Source: JAHEDH01 sp963753285 | Lineage (GTDB): Bacteria > Actinomycetota > Acidimicrobiia > Spongiisociales > ZC4RG35 | Reading direction: 5' to 3' | Length of the DNA stretch: 64,000 nt | Assembly: GCA_963753285.1 (NCBI GenBank) | Contig: CAVWBT010000004.1 | Coordinates: 124,001-188,000, forward strand | Part shown: piece by piece, positions 39,534 through 48,245 of the stretch | Position numbering within the stretch: the first letter of the stretch is position 1 | How the letters are laid out: each line of letters opens with the position of its first letter | The notes under the pieces: generated by a model | What the model was told of the DNA's origin: nothing | Seen by the model: the letters and a program-made list of their open reading frames with translations, nothing else | Database searches by the model: none | Program-made: the position numbers and the translations under genes

Positions 39534-41078
39534 TGGGACGGCGGTTCGTGATTCGCCGCGACCGCGTGAGGCCGGCACTGGCGGCCGGGATCGCCGCGAG
39601 CATCGCAATGACCCTCTTTGCTCCACTACCGGGTGTGGCAGAAACCACGCTCGAATTCCGGGACGCGTTCACGAACGCCGACTACCGGGGGAACGACGGC
39701 ACGCACAACTGGTCCACCTGGTGGATCGAGCTCGGGGAGTTGACGGATCCGAGTGCCGGATCGATCTCCGTCGAGACAGTGGACTGCGTGTCCAACGCGT
39801 GCCTCAGCCTCGGCCGCTCGGCGGGGGGTGACGCCTCGGTCCAGCGGACGTTCTTCAGTTCGGGCGCGGACTCCGTGACGCTCAGCTTCGACTACCAGCG
39901 TCACCGGCTCGATCCCGGTGGCGGGACGGTGCGCCTCCTCACCTCGCGGAACGGGTACTCGAACTGGGTAGTCGTCGACAGCTGGCAGCTGACGGAATCT
40001 GATGCCGCACGACAGTTCGTGTCGTACGACATCACGGCGGTGGCCAGTCCGTTCTCAACGATCAGGTTCGAGCTGACGGGCAACGCCAACGAGAGTCACA
40101 TGAACATCGACGACGTCGAGGTGCTGGTGACGTACGACACGACCGCTCCTCCGGCGTTCAACCAGGATCTCGGCGATCGGGATGATGAGGTCGGCGACAC
40201 CGTGTCGATCGATGCCTCGGCCAGCGATCCCGACTCCGCCGCCCTGACGTACACGGCGAGCGGCCTCCCGGCGGGTGTGGCGATCGACCCCGACAGCGGG
40301 CTCATCAGCGGAACGATCACCTCCGCCGTGGGCAGTCCGCTCGACGTCGAGATCGTCGTGACAGATCCGGACGACAACGGAGACACGGACAGCTTCGTGT
40401 GGACGGTGACGGCGCCGCCAACCACCACCACAACCACCATGCCCCCAACCACAACCACCGTGCCCCCAACCACAACCACCGTGCCCCCAACCACAACCAC
40501 CGTGCCCCCAACCACAACCACCGTGCCCCCAACCACAACCACCGTGCCCCCAACCACCACAACCACCGTGCCCCCCCAACCACCACAACCACCGTGCCCC
40601 CAACCACAACCACCGTGCCCCCAACCACAACCACGGTGCCCCCAACCACGACAACGACGGTGCGACCGGAAACCGGTCCACCAACGACCACGGCGCCCTC
40701 CACGACCAGACGACGACGACACCAGAGACGACGACCGTCCCGACCACGACCACCCAGCCTCAGGTGATCGCCCCGGTGCCGCCCACCACGACCACCACGG
40801 CCCCGCCCGAACGGATCACGCCTGAACGCGCCACCGAGATGAAGGACGAGTTGGTCTCGGTTGCCCTGCCATCACCGCCGCCTCCGGCCTCGGGTCCCGA
40901 CAACGCACCGGCCATCGAGAAGGACCTGGATCCGATCCGAGGGTTGGCGGTGACGTTCGGGTCGGCAGTTGAGACGCTGCAGACCCACCTGCTCAGCTCG
41001 GTCCTGCTCGGAGTCGTGCTCGCAGTGCTGCTGATGCTCGGGGTGGAAGAGCGGGATCGGACAAGCCATGCGTCGTAG
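39533..41078 (+). CDS. Secreted/surface Ig-like protein with VPPTTTT linker and C-terminal TM (two frameshifts)
   Basis: Start ATG 39533 overlaps the kinase stop. A signal peptide (about 15-36) is followed by a lectin/jelly-roll-like domain with two close cysteines (DCVSNAC), a cadherin/He_PIG-like Ig domain (about 205-295; AGVAIDPDSGLISGTI), and a long T/P linker of PPTTTTV units. The frame breaks at a C7 run (40571-40577; the other units have five Cs) and again near 40700. Repair gives QTTTTPETTTVPTTTTQPQVIAPVPPTTTTTAPP, then a helical segment and a C-terminal membrane segment (SSVLLGVVLAVLLML) ending at 41078. It is probably a cell-surface protein held by its C-terminus, perhaps the target or reporter of the coupled kinase. 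Confidence 0.75.
40442..40662 (+). repeat. 21-bp tandem repeats encoding PPTTTTV
   Basis: Roughly ten units of CCCCCAACCACAACCACCGTG. The C run is five in most units and seven at 40571-40577, which breaks the frame. Confidence 0.85.
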
Positions 41079-41155
41079 TGCCATTCGCCGGGTCGCAGCG
41101 ACCACGCCACACCTTCAGGAAACCGTCCGATATGCCGACAGAGACAGGGATTGAT

Positions 41156-42028
41156 ATGCGATTCAAGGGTCAGCTACTCCTCCCGGGCGAGTCCGGTCCC
41201 GGCCTGAAGGTCCACCTCGACGTCGCCGAGCACCATCTCGCCGTCGAGTCGGACGGCGGTGGGCTCGGAGCGTGGCCGCTGGAGGCCGTCGAGGTGGAGC
41301 GGCTCCAGGGCGATCTCTTCGCCCTGACCGTCGCAGGCGAGGCCCTCCGCTTCGTCGCTGACGACACCATCGGCTTCGCCTACTCGGGGGTTCCCACCAT
41401 CGAGCAGGTCGGCCGGCGCTCCCGGAGCCGATCGGGTCTGCGCTCCGTGTTCGGATGGCTCAAGGGGCCTGATGAGCCAACCCAGTCCGTCGACGTACAG
41501 ACACCACCCGCCGAGAGACCGAGACCACCGGTCGTGGAGCCCTCGCCACGCGAAGACATCCGCGAACTCGACGTCACCGACATCCGACCACAACCGACTC
41601 CGCCGCCAGAGGTCGTCGTCGATGCACCCATCGTCGACGAACTGTTCGTGCCGGCGCCGGCCGAGGCGAATCCCAGCCATGTGCTCGAGCCGTCGAGCGG
41701 CGAGGCCGTGCCGGACGGAGCGCAGTGCGCAGGAGTCCGAAGCGATGGCCGGCGGTGCGAGTCCCAGATTCTGACCGATTCCGGGTACTGCTATCCGCAC
41801 GACCCCAGGCGAGCCTTCGAAGATGGATACGAGGCCGCCCAGGAAGCCAGGGCGCAACTCAAGAAGGACGCCACCGCCCGCCTGAACCGCATCTACGGGC
41901 GACTCGACAAGGCGATGCGTCAGGTCGAGCGTGGCGAGCTCGACCCCGAGACGGCCATGGCGATGGCCCAGCTCGCGCGCACGATGTGCGCCATCCTCGA
42001 GATGGACGAGACGGCGGACGAAGCCTGA
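41156..42028 (+). CDS. Hypothetical protein with C-terminal Cys/His motif and helical tail
   Basis: About 290 residues from ATG 41156 (AGGGA upstream); an in-frame ATG at 41132 is possible. The N-terminal 80 residues are beta-rich (MRFKGQLLLPGE...), the middle is a proline-rich acidic linker, then comes a motif CAGVRSDGRRCESQ followed by GYCYPHD, resembling short zinc-binding Cys/Cys/Cys/His knuckles. The last 75 residues are a charged helix. I do not recognise the family. It follows the surface protein by about 80 bases and may share its operon. Confidence 0.65.
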   Translation: MRFKGQLLLPGESGPGLKVHLDVAEHHLAVESDGGGLGAWPLEAVEVERLQGDLFALTVAGEALRFVADDTIGFAYSGVPTIEQVGRRSRSRSGLRSVFGWLKGPDEPTQSVDVQTPPAERPRPPVVEPSPREDIRELDVTDIRPQPTPPPEVVVDAPIVDELFVPAPAEANPSHVLEPSSGEAVPDGAQCAGVRSDGRRCESQILTDSGYCYPHDPRRAFEDGYEAAQEARAQLKKDATARLNRIYGRLDKAMRQVERGELDPETAMAMAQLARTMCAILEMDETADEA

Positions 42029-42240
42029 GAACACCGATCTCGACACCGAAGGTCCCCACGCGTTGCCTTCGAAGAATCCTCCCTGTTTGAGCAGACGATC
42101 GAGAGCCTTCAATTGCGCTCGATCACGGACTGAGGCATCGGAGGGTCTGCTCGGCCGAGCGCCGATCACCGAGACGAGGCTCGAACGGCCCCCGATCGTG
42201 GATCCCTCAGGGCTCCCGATGCATCACTCGGAGACCTCCA

Positions 42241-43203
42241 TCAGGATCCGTCCCACCACCGCAGGACGCGGACCGCATGCAGGGTGAGCCACTTCGACGG
42301 CTCGCCGACTTCCGCATCGACGTCGAACCACACCCGCCCCGGATGCTTCCGCTCTTGTAGCCACGTTCCGTCGGGCGTGGCTGCCGATCGGATCAGCTCG
42401 ATGGCCTCCGACAGACGAGGATCGGGTTCGGAACCGTCGACCAGCGCAGCCGAACGGAAGTAGTCGGCAGCATTGAGCACGCTGTAGAACCAGCGGAACG
42501 GATAGGCGAAGTGGATCGCCCACGGCGCCACGGTCTCCCCAGTGCCGAGACTGCGGAACAGGTCGCGCTCGAGCAGGTATTCCTCGCCGCCGCGCCTCGC
42601 CGCCCGGGTTGCTTCGGTTCCGCCGGTGGCGGTCTCGTGGGCCAGGAGCCCCTTCAGCGAATTGAGCGTCGAGTGGAACGACGAACGAACCGAACCCTCG
42701 ACCCATTCGCAGTTCCAGCCTCCGTCGGTCATGCGATGCTCGACGAACCAGTTCGCGATCGAGTCGACATCGGCGCCCAGCCAGACACCGTTGGCGAGCG
42801 TCCAGCCGTTGATGCAGCAGTCGACCTCACCATCCCAGTACGGGAGGTCGTCGTATTCCCAGGTGCAATACCGCCCCAACAGCTCGGCCGTGCCGGCGAG
42901 AGCGGAGGCGTCGAGCCCCCACTCACGCAGCGAATTGAGGGTCCATGTGGTCGCCGTCCACGGTTGACCTGACTGCGCCTCTGGACCGTCGAAGTCGAAG
43001 CCGGCCGGGAAGAAGGCGCCGCCCGCCCATTGGCCGTCGGGGTCCTGCAGTTCGAGCAGCCGGGCCCCGAAGCCTTCGTGCTCGACCCGGGCGCGTGTTG
43101 CCGTCCACACGTCCTCGGGGGCGTCGAGCAGGTCGCGTTCGACCTGCCAGCGCAAGGCCGGATCGGAATCGAGCAGCCAGTCCATGAGGACAGGTTCGGT
43201 CAT
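42241..43203 (-). CDS. Squalene/prenyltransferase-like alpha-toroid protein
   Basis: A 320-residue protein from ATG 43203. It has repeated QW-like turns (DPDGQWAGG, TDGGWNCEW, PDGTWLQER) typical of the alpha/alpha toroid found in squalene cyclases and prenyltransferases, but it is half the size of a squalene-hopene cyclase and lacks the catalytic DxDD motif. It is therefore a fold relative, not a clear terpene cyclase. No cofactor motif is visible. It follows the DUF2652/SRPBCC gene on the same strand by about 80 bases. Confidence 0.7.
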   Translation of the reverse strand: MTEPVLMDWLLDSDPALRWQVERDLLDAPEDVWTATRARVEHEGFGARLLELQDPDGQWAGGAFFPAGFDFDGPEAQSGQPWTATTWTLNSLREWGLDASALAGTAELLGRYCTWEYDDLPYWDGEVDCCINGWTLANGVWLGADVDSIANWFVEHRMTDGGWNCEWVEGSVRSSFHSTLNSLKGLLAHETATGGTEATRAARRGGEEYLLERDLFRSLGTGETVAPWAIHFAYPFRWFYSVLNAADYFRSAALVDGSEPDPRLSEAIELIRSAATPDGTWLQERKHPGRVWFDVDAEVGEPSKWLTLHAVRVLRWWDGS

Positions 43204-43282
43204 GGCAACAGCACCGTCCACTGCGACCGAGTTCGGCGTCTCCCGGGCATCCCGTTCGGCCGGTGACCCGCAGGGAATCGGG

Positions 43283-44410
43283 TCATCCGCCGCTCATCGG
43301 CTCGGGACCGCGGTCGGCGTTGCGGGTCGCGAACTCGGCCTCGAGCTGGGAGACCAGATCGGGGAACACACCCCTCAACGCCTCACCGTAGGCGGGACCG
43401 ATCACCTCCATCGCGGCAGCTTCTCTCGGCGACTGTGCGGGACCGAACAGGTAGTGGATGGTCGTTCCCGACCCGTTCGGCTCGAACTCGATGGTGTGCA
43501 GCACGCTCACCGGCCCGTCCGGCGTCTCGAGGATCGTCCGGTCGGTGACGTAGTCATAGGGGCGCCAATCGAGGATCTCCTCGACGACGGCGTCCGCCCC
43601 GTGCATGCAATGGTTGGCCGATCCGACCCCCCGCCGGCCGCCCGTGGCGCCCTTGATCTCCACCGAGGTCACCCAGGGCTGCCACGACATACGCTGGCCG
43701 GGCTGGGTGAGGAACTCCCACGCAGCTTGCGGTGGGACTGTGGTCTCCGCCGTGACGTGCAGGATCGCGGACTCGACATCGACCCGAACCCGGACGCGCT
43801 CGGATTCCTCCTGCCAGCGGCGCTCGACATCGTGCACCCACACCGGGATCGTGCCGAGCTCGTCGTAGGTCTCCGCATGCGACTGCATGCCGAGCTGTGA
43901 CGGGTCGAGGTCGGTTGCATCGATGCACTTCTGGCTGAACAGGGCGTACGGTCCGAGCCCGAACAGCTCGACCACCCGGTTCTTCGACAGCCGGTGCACG
44001 ACGATCGCATCGACGCCGTGGAGTTCCTGACGGCCCGCCACCTCCTGGATCAGGGCAGGCCCGTGGTGCACGACGAACTTCAGATCGAGATCCGGGATCC
44101 GGGCGCAGGCGTTGCAGGCACACGACGTCGACTGATAGATGTCGCGCCGTCGACGGCGGAACGCGAAGTAGCAACCCTCGACCGTGTCCAGCAGAAGCGA
44201 CCCGTCGATGGTCTCGCCGGGCGTGAACATGAACGCTGCGTCACCCTCCACCCGGGACAACCGAAAGCCTGGCTGGAGTGACGACACGATGACACCGAGC
44301 AGATCCGCCAGGACATCGACCGAATGGTCCAGCTCGACCCCGGCCAGATACCGGGTGTATCCGGAGATGTCCGCGATCAGGAAACACATCGATTGCGGCT
44401 CGGGCAGCAT
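43283..44410 (-). CDS. DUF2652 (cyclase-fold) plus SRPBCC domain protein
   Basis: A 375-residue fusion. The first 195 residues form a DUF2652-type domain, a relative of class III cyclase domains: LIADISGYTRYL with Asp14 and EGDAAFMF with an Asp in the position of the second metal ligand, plus a Cys cluster CACNAC. The second half (about 215-360) is an SRPBCC/polyketide-cyclase-like lipid- or ligand-binding domain (TTVPPQAAWEFLTQPGQ, GRRGVGSANHC, TIEFEPNGSGT). Binding a hydrophobic ligand could control the cyclase-like part; that is inference. Confidence 0.8.
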   Translation of the reverse strand: MLPEPQSMCFLIADISGYTRYLAGVELDHSVDVLADLLGVIVSSLQPGFRLSRVEGDAAFMFTPGETIDGSLLLDTVEGCYFAFRRRRRDIYQSTSCACNACARIPDLDLKFVVHHGPALIQEVAGRQELHGVDAIVVHRLSKNRVVELFGLGPYALFSQKCIDATDLDPSQLGMQSHAETYDELGTIPVWVHDVERRWQEESERVRVRVDVESAILHVTAETTVPPQAAWEFLTQPGQRMSWQPWVTSVEIKGATGGRRGVGSANHCMHGADAVVEEILDWRPYDYVTDRTILETPDGPVSVLHTIEFEPNGSGTTIHYLFGPAQSPREAAAMEVIGPAYGEALRGVFPDLVSQLEAEFATRNADRGPEPMSGG

Positions 44411-44556
44411 CTTCCTCTCAGGAGCTCGACCCGACGCAGCCTACGTTCGGACGAGATCTGCTGCGGACCAGAATCTGCCGCATCTGCCGACCCCGTTCTG
44501 CGCAGCGAGGCCTGGTGCGTCGTCAGTAGTGTCCGATCCGACCGGAGGAGGTCGGA

Positions 44557-44946
44557 ATGAATCGGGCGTTGTGGATCGTGCAGATCTTGCTGGGTGTGTA
44601 TTTCGTTGCGATCGGAGTGATGCACTTCATCGTCCCCGACGGGCTCCCCGACCAGATGTCGTGGATGTACGACCTGTCGACCGGACTGCACGTCGTCTCC
44701 GGCATCGCCGAGATCCTCGGTGGGCTCGGACTGATCCTCCCCGCCGTCACGGGCATCAGAACCGAACTCGTCCCGCTGGCTGCCACCGGTCTGGCTCTCG
44801 TGATGGCCGGGGCGATCGTCTATCACGTCAGTCGAAGCGAGACCCAGAACATCCTCTTCAACGTCGTGTTGATCGCCGTCCTCGGATTCGTCGCCTACGG
44901 GCGCTACCGGCTGCACCCGCACACCGCCACGGCACGGGGCGCCTGA
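44557..44946 (+). CDS. DoxX-like membrane protein
   Basis: A 129-residue protein with four hydrophobic segments and the DoxX-like signature HFIVPDGLPDQ...SGIAEILGGLGLILP. The ribosome site GGAGGAGG precedes ATG 44557. DoxX-type proteins are small four-TM proteins linked to redox stress or respiratory functions in some bacteria; the precise role here is unknown. It stands alone, divergent from the DUF2652/SRPBCC gene. Confidence 0.85.
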   Translation: MNRALWIVQILLGVYFVAIGVMHFIVPDGLPDQMSWMYDLSTGLHVVSGIAEILGGLGLILPAVTGIRTELVPLAATGLALVMAGAIVYHVSRSETQNILFNVVLIAVLGFVAYGRYRLHPHTATARGA

Positions 44947-45055
44947 CCACGTCGGAACCGCTCCCGGTCGGCCCGGGACTCGAATTCGACCTTGGACTCT
45001 GGACGTCCAGCGCCCGGCCCTTCACGGTGAAGGCAGTCGATCTCGGAGAGGACCG

Positions 45056-45295
45056 ATGCTCGCTTGCCCAATCCCCCATCGACCCAGGGATGTCGGCATC
45101 CCCGAAGACACTCCCGAACTCGCTCAGATCGAGGGAGCGCACCTTCTCGCCAACTCCGCCAGGCCATTTCTGGGCGGCTGCGGGTTCGACGACGACCAGA
45201 TCCTCAGGTGGGCCGAGGCCTACATCGCCCAAGAGGGATCCGGCGACGTCGAGTGCTTCGTGGCCTGGATCCACACCTGCGTAGGGACTGCATAG
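45056..45295 (+). CDS. Small acidic soluble protein
   Basis: A 79-residue protein from ATG 45056 after GGAGAGG. The C-terminal half (FLGGCGFDDDQILRWAEAYI then GSGDVECFVAWI) resembles a conserved helical segment I have seen in small actinobacterial proteins of unknown function. It has three cysteines. No domain name can be given. Confidence 0.55.
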   Translation: MLACPIPHRPRDVGIPEDTPELAQIEGAHLLANSARPFLGGCGFDDDQILRWAEAYIAQEGSGDVECFVAWIHTCVGTA

Positions 45296-45464
45296 TTCTA
45301 TCGAGCTGGGCGGCACAGCGCAGACGAGTGGCCGGCGCAACGCCTGACGCCCGTTCGGCCCTGGCCCGGTCCGCCGCGCGATGACGATGAGTGGTGGAGC
45401 GGCGTGCGCCGTATCTGTGAGCTGCTTCGGCACTCTGTTCTCCGTTCTACAAGGAGGACACTCC

Positions 45465-46076
45465 ATGACCGTCCGGTCTTCGATCAAGCTCATTCCGTTG
45501 GTCGCGGTGCTCGCGTTCGCCGCGCTGTGGTTTCAGCCTGCACAACCCGTCGATGCCCAAACGAACGGGTCGCCGGTGTCGACGTTCGTTCGCTTCGACG
45601 GCATCGAAGGCGAGGCGACCGACGAGGGCCACGCCGGATGGTCGGTCGTCGAGTCGATCAACACCAGCGTGTTCCGACCCGAATCGACCTCGATTCGTGC
45701 ACGGAGCCGGGCCGACTTCGAAGACCTCATCGTCGTGAAGCCACTCGACGCCGCCGGGCCGTATCTCCAGCTGCTGGCATGGAGGGGACAGGTGCTCCCG
45801 ACCGTCGACATCGAGATCGTGAGCAACGGCGAGTCCCGCAGCACGCTGTGGAAGATCGAGCTGCGCAACGTGGTGGTCACCTCGTACTCGATGGGAACCA
45901 CCGGACAGGACGATCTCACGCCGAACTCGCTTCCACTGGTCTCCACATCGATGCAGCCGACCGAGCAGGTCACCCTCGACTTCGAGAAGGCGACGGTGCG
46001 CTGGTACGAACTGAACGAGGACGGTTCGGTGGGCCAGGAGCACGAGGCCGAATACGACATCGCCGCCGGAACCTGA
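45465..46076 (+). CDS. Exported Hcp-like (T6SS tube fold) protein
   Basis: A 203-residue protein from ATG 45465, which follows AAGGAGG by 6 bases. A clear signal peptide (about 5-30, ending VDAQ) precedes an Hcp-family beta-barrel: VRFDGIEGEATDEGHAGW, then the strand LQLLAWRGQVLP, LRNVVVTSYSM and the late TLDFEKATVRWY. In Gram-negative T6SS, Hcp stacks into the inner tube without a signal peptide. Here it is exported by Sec, in an organism with no T6SS genes in view, so it probably has another role such as an extracellular ring or tube-forming protein. Confidence 0.8.
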   Translation: MTVRSSIKLIPLVAVLAFAALWFQPAQPVDAQTNGSPVSTFVRFDGIEGEATDEGHAGWSVVESINTSVFRPESTSIRARSRADFEDLIVVKPLDAAGPYLQLLAWRGQVLPTVDIEIVSNGESRSTLWKIELRNVVVTSYSMGTTGQDDLTPNSLPLVSTSMQPTEQVTLDFEKATVRWYELNEDGSVGQEHEAEYDIAAGT

Positions 46077-46112
46077 GCCTTCAGCGGCGCATCGTCGACG
46101 GATGGGTCCGGC

Positions 46113-46413
46113 CTACCTAACCCGGCCCGTCCGATCGACGTCGACACCCTCGGCACGAAGCAGGTCTCGTTGCAGCGGTTGATGGGTTCTGTAGAGGCGA
46201 CCGGTCGATGGGATCACCCGCCACCACGGGAGGTCAGGCACCCGCCGTAACAGGTTCGACACCGCCTGCGACGAGCCGGGTGCCCGGCCTCCCGGCGTAC
46301 GTCAGCACCAAGCCCCTCGGGATGGCAGCCACAACGGCGATGACGGCGGCCTGGAACGGCGTCGGATCGGATGGCGGGTCGGGAGTCCCACCGGGCGGCA
46401 TCGATACCTTCAT
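46113..46413 (-). pseudogene. MGMT-family alkyltransferase-like (ATL) protein, frame-broken
   Basis: Two frames together give an ATL protein of about 100 residues. The first (from ATG 46413 or 46401) reads PFQAAVIAVVAAIPRGLVLTYAG; the second, after a break near 46285, reads APGSSQAVSNLLRRVPDLPWWRVI, then GRLYRTHQPLQRDLLRAEGV. The active-site Cys of true methyltransferases is replaced (PWWRV instead of PCHRV), as in ATL proteins that flag alkylated guanine for repair. About six residues after TYA (the usual xIAxxAG) are also missing, so this looks like a real short deletion more than a single base error. Confidence 0.6.
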
Positions 46414-46743
46414 GGCCGTCGAGCCTGGTCGATTCCGGGCGCAAGTGGGTTGCGAAGCCGGTGGCCGCCGGTGCCGACGGCGCACGCCAGGCATCTGAAC
46501 CTGTGTGACCTCAGCGGGCGGGCCCTCGGAGGAGGCGGCCGGGAAGCCGGAGGAGTCCCTGGGCAGGTCGAGCACCTCTGAGACCGAGATGCCGACGAGG
46601 TGGAACGGCAGCGACAGAACCCAGACGACCGGGTAGACGACCAGCACGAGAAGCGCCAGCGGCAGCGACACCACCGCCAGACCGATCCAGAGAATGAACG
46701 TGAACCTGATCCCAACGTACGACCTCCACCCGTCACGGTCCAT
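46414..46743 (-). CDS. Small membrane protein, frame-continuous with the ATL gene
   Basis: From ATG 46743 (GAGGA upstream), a two-segment hydrophobic protein (about 9-50) followed by an uncharged tail with low conservation feel. The frame has no stop before the ATL start and the two read as one product. It is either a true fusion, which would be odd, or the membrane protein's own stop was lost by an indel. No family recognised. Confidence 0.4.
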
Positions 46744-46779
46744 CAGGGCCCGTCCTCTTCGTTCCCGATACACGAGTGG

Positions 46780-46825
46780 TTGACGCCTCTCACCTAACAC
46801 TGTATGTTTGTACTTACAGTGTTAG
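46780..46825 (+). promoter_or_regulatory. TetR promoter with 11-bp inverted-repeat operator; leaderless start
   Basis: TTGACG (46780-46785), 17-base spacer, TATGTT (46803-46808). The expected start of transcription is about 46815-46819, where the GTG of the TetR gene lies. CTAACACTGTA (46794-46804) and TACAGTGTTAG (46815-46825) form a perfect inverted repeat with a 10-base centre, covering the -10 and start site: a classic autorepression operator. Confidence 0.7.
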
Positions 46826-47428
46826 ACACCTCCAGCGAGCTGCCCCCCATCAGAGAGCGCCGGCATCGTCAAACAGGACGCGAGATTCTCGACGCCGCAT
46901 GGAAGCTGGCAGAGGGAGCGGGTATCGCCGGATTGTCCTTTCGAGAAGTGGCGCGGGCCGTCGGAATGCAGGCGCCGTCGCTCTACACCTATGTCGATTC
47001 CAAGGACGCCCTCTACGACGCCATGTTCGCCGAGGGCTATCGCCAACTCGGCGAAGCGGTCAGCGAGTGGATTGCACAGGTCGAGGACCTCGATCCCGTC
47101 GACGCCCTCGGCACCGTCATCGGTCTGTGGATTCGCTTCTGTCAGGCGTCGATCGCTCGGTATCAGATCATGTTCACCCGGGCCATCCCCGGGTGGAGCC
47201 CCTCGGAGGGGGCCTATGCCGTCTCGGTGGAGGAGTACGAGCGGATGGCGGGAGAGCTCGAGCCCTTCGGGATCTCGCGACCCGAAGACCTCGATCTCTA
47301 CACGGCGGTGGCGAGCGGGCTCGCCGCCCAACAGATCGCCAACGACCCGACGGGGCGACCGATGGGTTCGGCTCGCCCCGACTGCAGCCCACATGCTGCT
47401 CGACGACATCGCCAGGAGGACACGTTGA
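46819..47428 (+). CDS. TetR family repressor (one frameshift near its end)
   Basis: About 202 residues. The N-terminal HTH is clear (RQTGREILDAAWKLAEGAG, SFREVARAVGMQAPSLYTYV), followed by a TetR_C-type ligand domain. I take GTG 46819 as a leaderless start. Near the end a GGGG run at 47352-47355 shifts the frame; with three Gs it reads GDRWVRLAPTAAHMLLDDIARR and stops at 47428. Read straight, it would fuse to the next protein. It should repress its own operon (isomerase-family protein and cupin) via the palindrome at 46794-46825. Confidence 0.8.
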
Positions 47429-48219
47429 CCACCATGACGACCGACATCGACGCCATCACGAGAGTCGAGACGTCCGACGAAGCCGAGCAGTTGGGCCTCG
47501 CCGTCTACGCGGCGCTGATCGGAGATCTCCACGCGTTGACATCGGAGCAGTGGGAATCGGTCACCGTGTGCGCACCGTGGACCGTCGCCGACATGGTGCG
47601 TCACCTCATCGGCGCCGCCAAGGCCAACGCCTCGATCCGGGAGATGCTGCGGCAGCAAGCCCATGGCGCCCGCCACAAGCGCGACTTCGGAGGCAACGCG
47701 CTCGACGCCACCAACGATCTCCAGGTCGCCGACCACCGCCACCTCGGACACGCCGAGCTGCTGGCCGAACTCGAAGCGGTGTATCCCGACTCGGTTCGGA
47801 CCCGCACCCACCGCTCTCGCATCTACGACCACCTCAACGTTCCTATCGATTCAGGCGGCTCCACCGCCCAGGGGATGCCGGCGAGACTCAACCTCGGAGA
47901 GCTGTTCCGAGTCGTGTACACCCGCGACGTGTGGCTCCACCGAATCGACATCGCCCGGGCGCTCGGACATCAGCGTGCAATCGACACGGCTGCCGACCGC
48001 CGGATCGTCGAGGACGTCGTCAAGGAGTGGGCGGATCGCCACCAGGGCCCGTTCGACTTGCGGCTCGCCGGCGACGCCGGGGGTCACTACAGACGGAAGG
48101 GTGACGGACCGACGATCGAACTCGACGCGATCGACTTCTGCTGGATCCTCTCGGGTCGCGGCGAGCCGGCACCGAACGCCGGCAGCGGTGCACTCCTCGC
48201 TCACCGAGTGCTGTTCTGA
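47425..48219 (+). CDS. Maleylpyruvate isomerase family, mycothiol-dependent-type protein
   Basis: 264 residues from TTG 47425: AGGAGG lies 7 bases upstream and the TTGA overlaps the TetR stop. An ATG at 47434 is the alternative. The N-terminal part is a DinB-like four-helix metal-binding domain (MDMPI_N; VCAPWTVADMVRHLIGAAKAN and a later DVWLHRIDIARALG), the C-terminal part the small MDMPI_C-type domain. Members use mycothiol for isomerisation or detoxification; the substrate here is unknown. It is co-regulated with TetR and the cupin. Confidence 0.8.
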   Translation: MTTMTTDIDAITRVETSDEAEQLGLAVYAALIGDLHALTSEQWESVTVCAPWTVADMVRHLIGAAKANASIREMLRQQAHGARHKRDFGGNALDATNDLQVADHRHLGHAELLAELEAVYPDSVRTRTHRSRIYDHLNVPIDSGGSTAQGMPARLNLGELFRVVYTRDVWLHRIDIARALGHQRAIDTAADRRIVEDVVKEWADRHQGPFDLRLAGDAGGHYRRKGDGPTIELDAIDFCWILSGRGEPAPNAGSGALLAHRVLF

Positions 48220-48245
48220 ACCCGACCGTGCTGAAAGGAGCACAG

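Noticed and set aside
40055..40753. Minus-strand Val/Gly- or Trp-rich repeat ORFs opposite the PPTTTTV array
   Set aside because: Pure mirror of the 21-bp repeats; no start signal and no domain.
41174..42169. Long minus-strand ORF opposite the Cys/His-motif protein
   Set aside because: Antisense shadow of a real plus-strand gene in GC-rich DNA; no start signal.
45465..46076. A type VI secretion locus around the Hcp-like gene
   Set aside because: No other T6SS component is present within the window, and the protein has a signal peptide.
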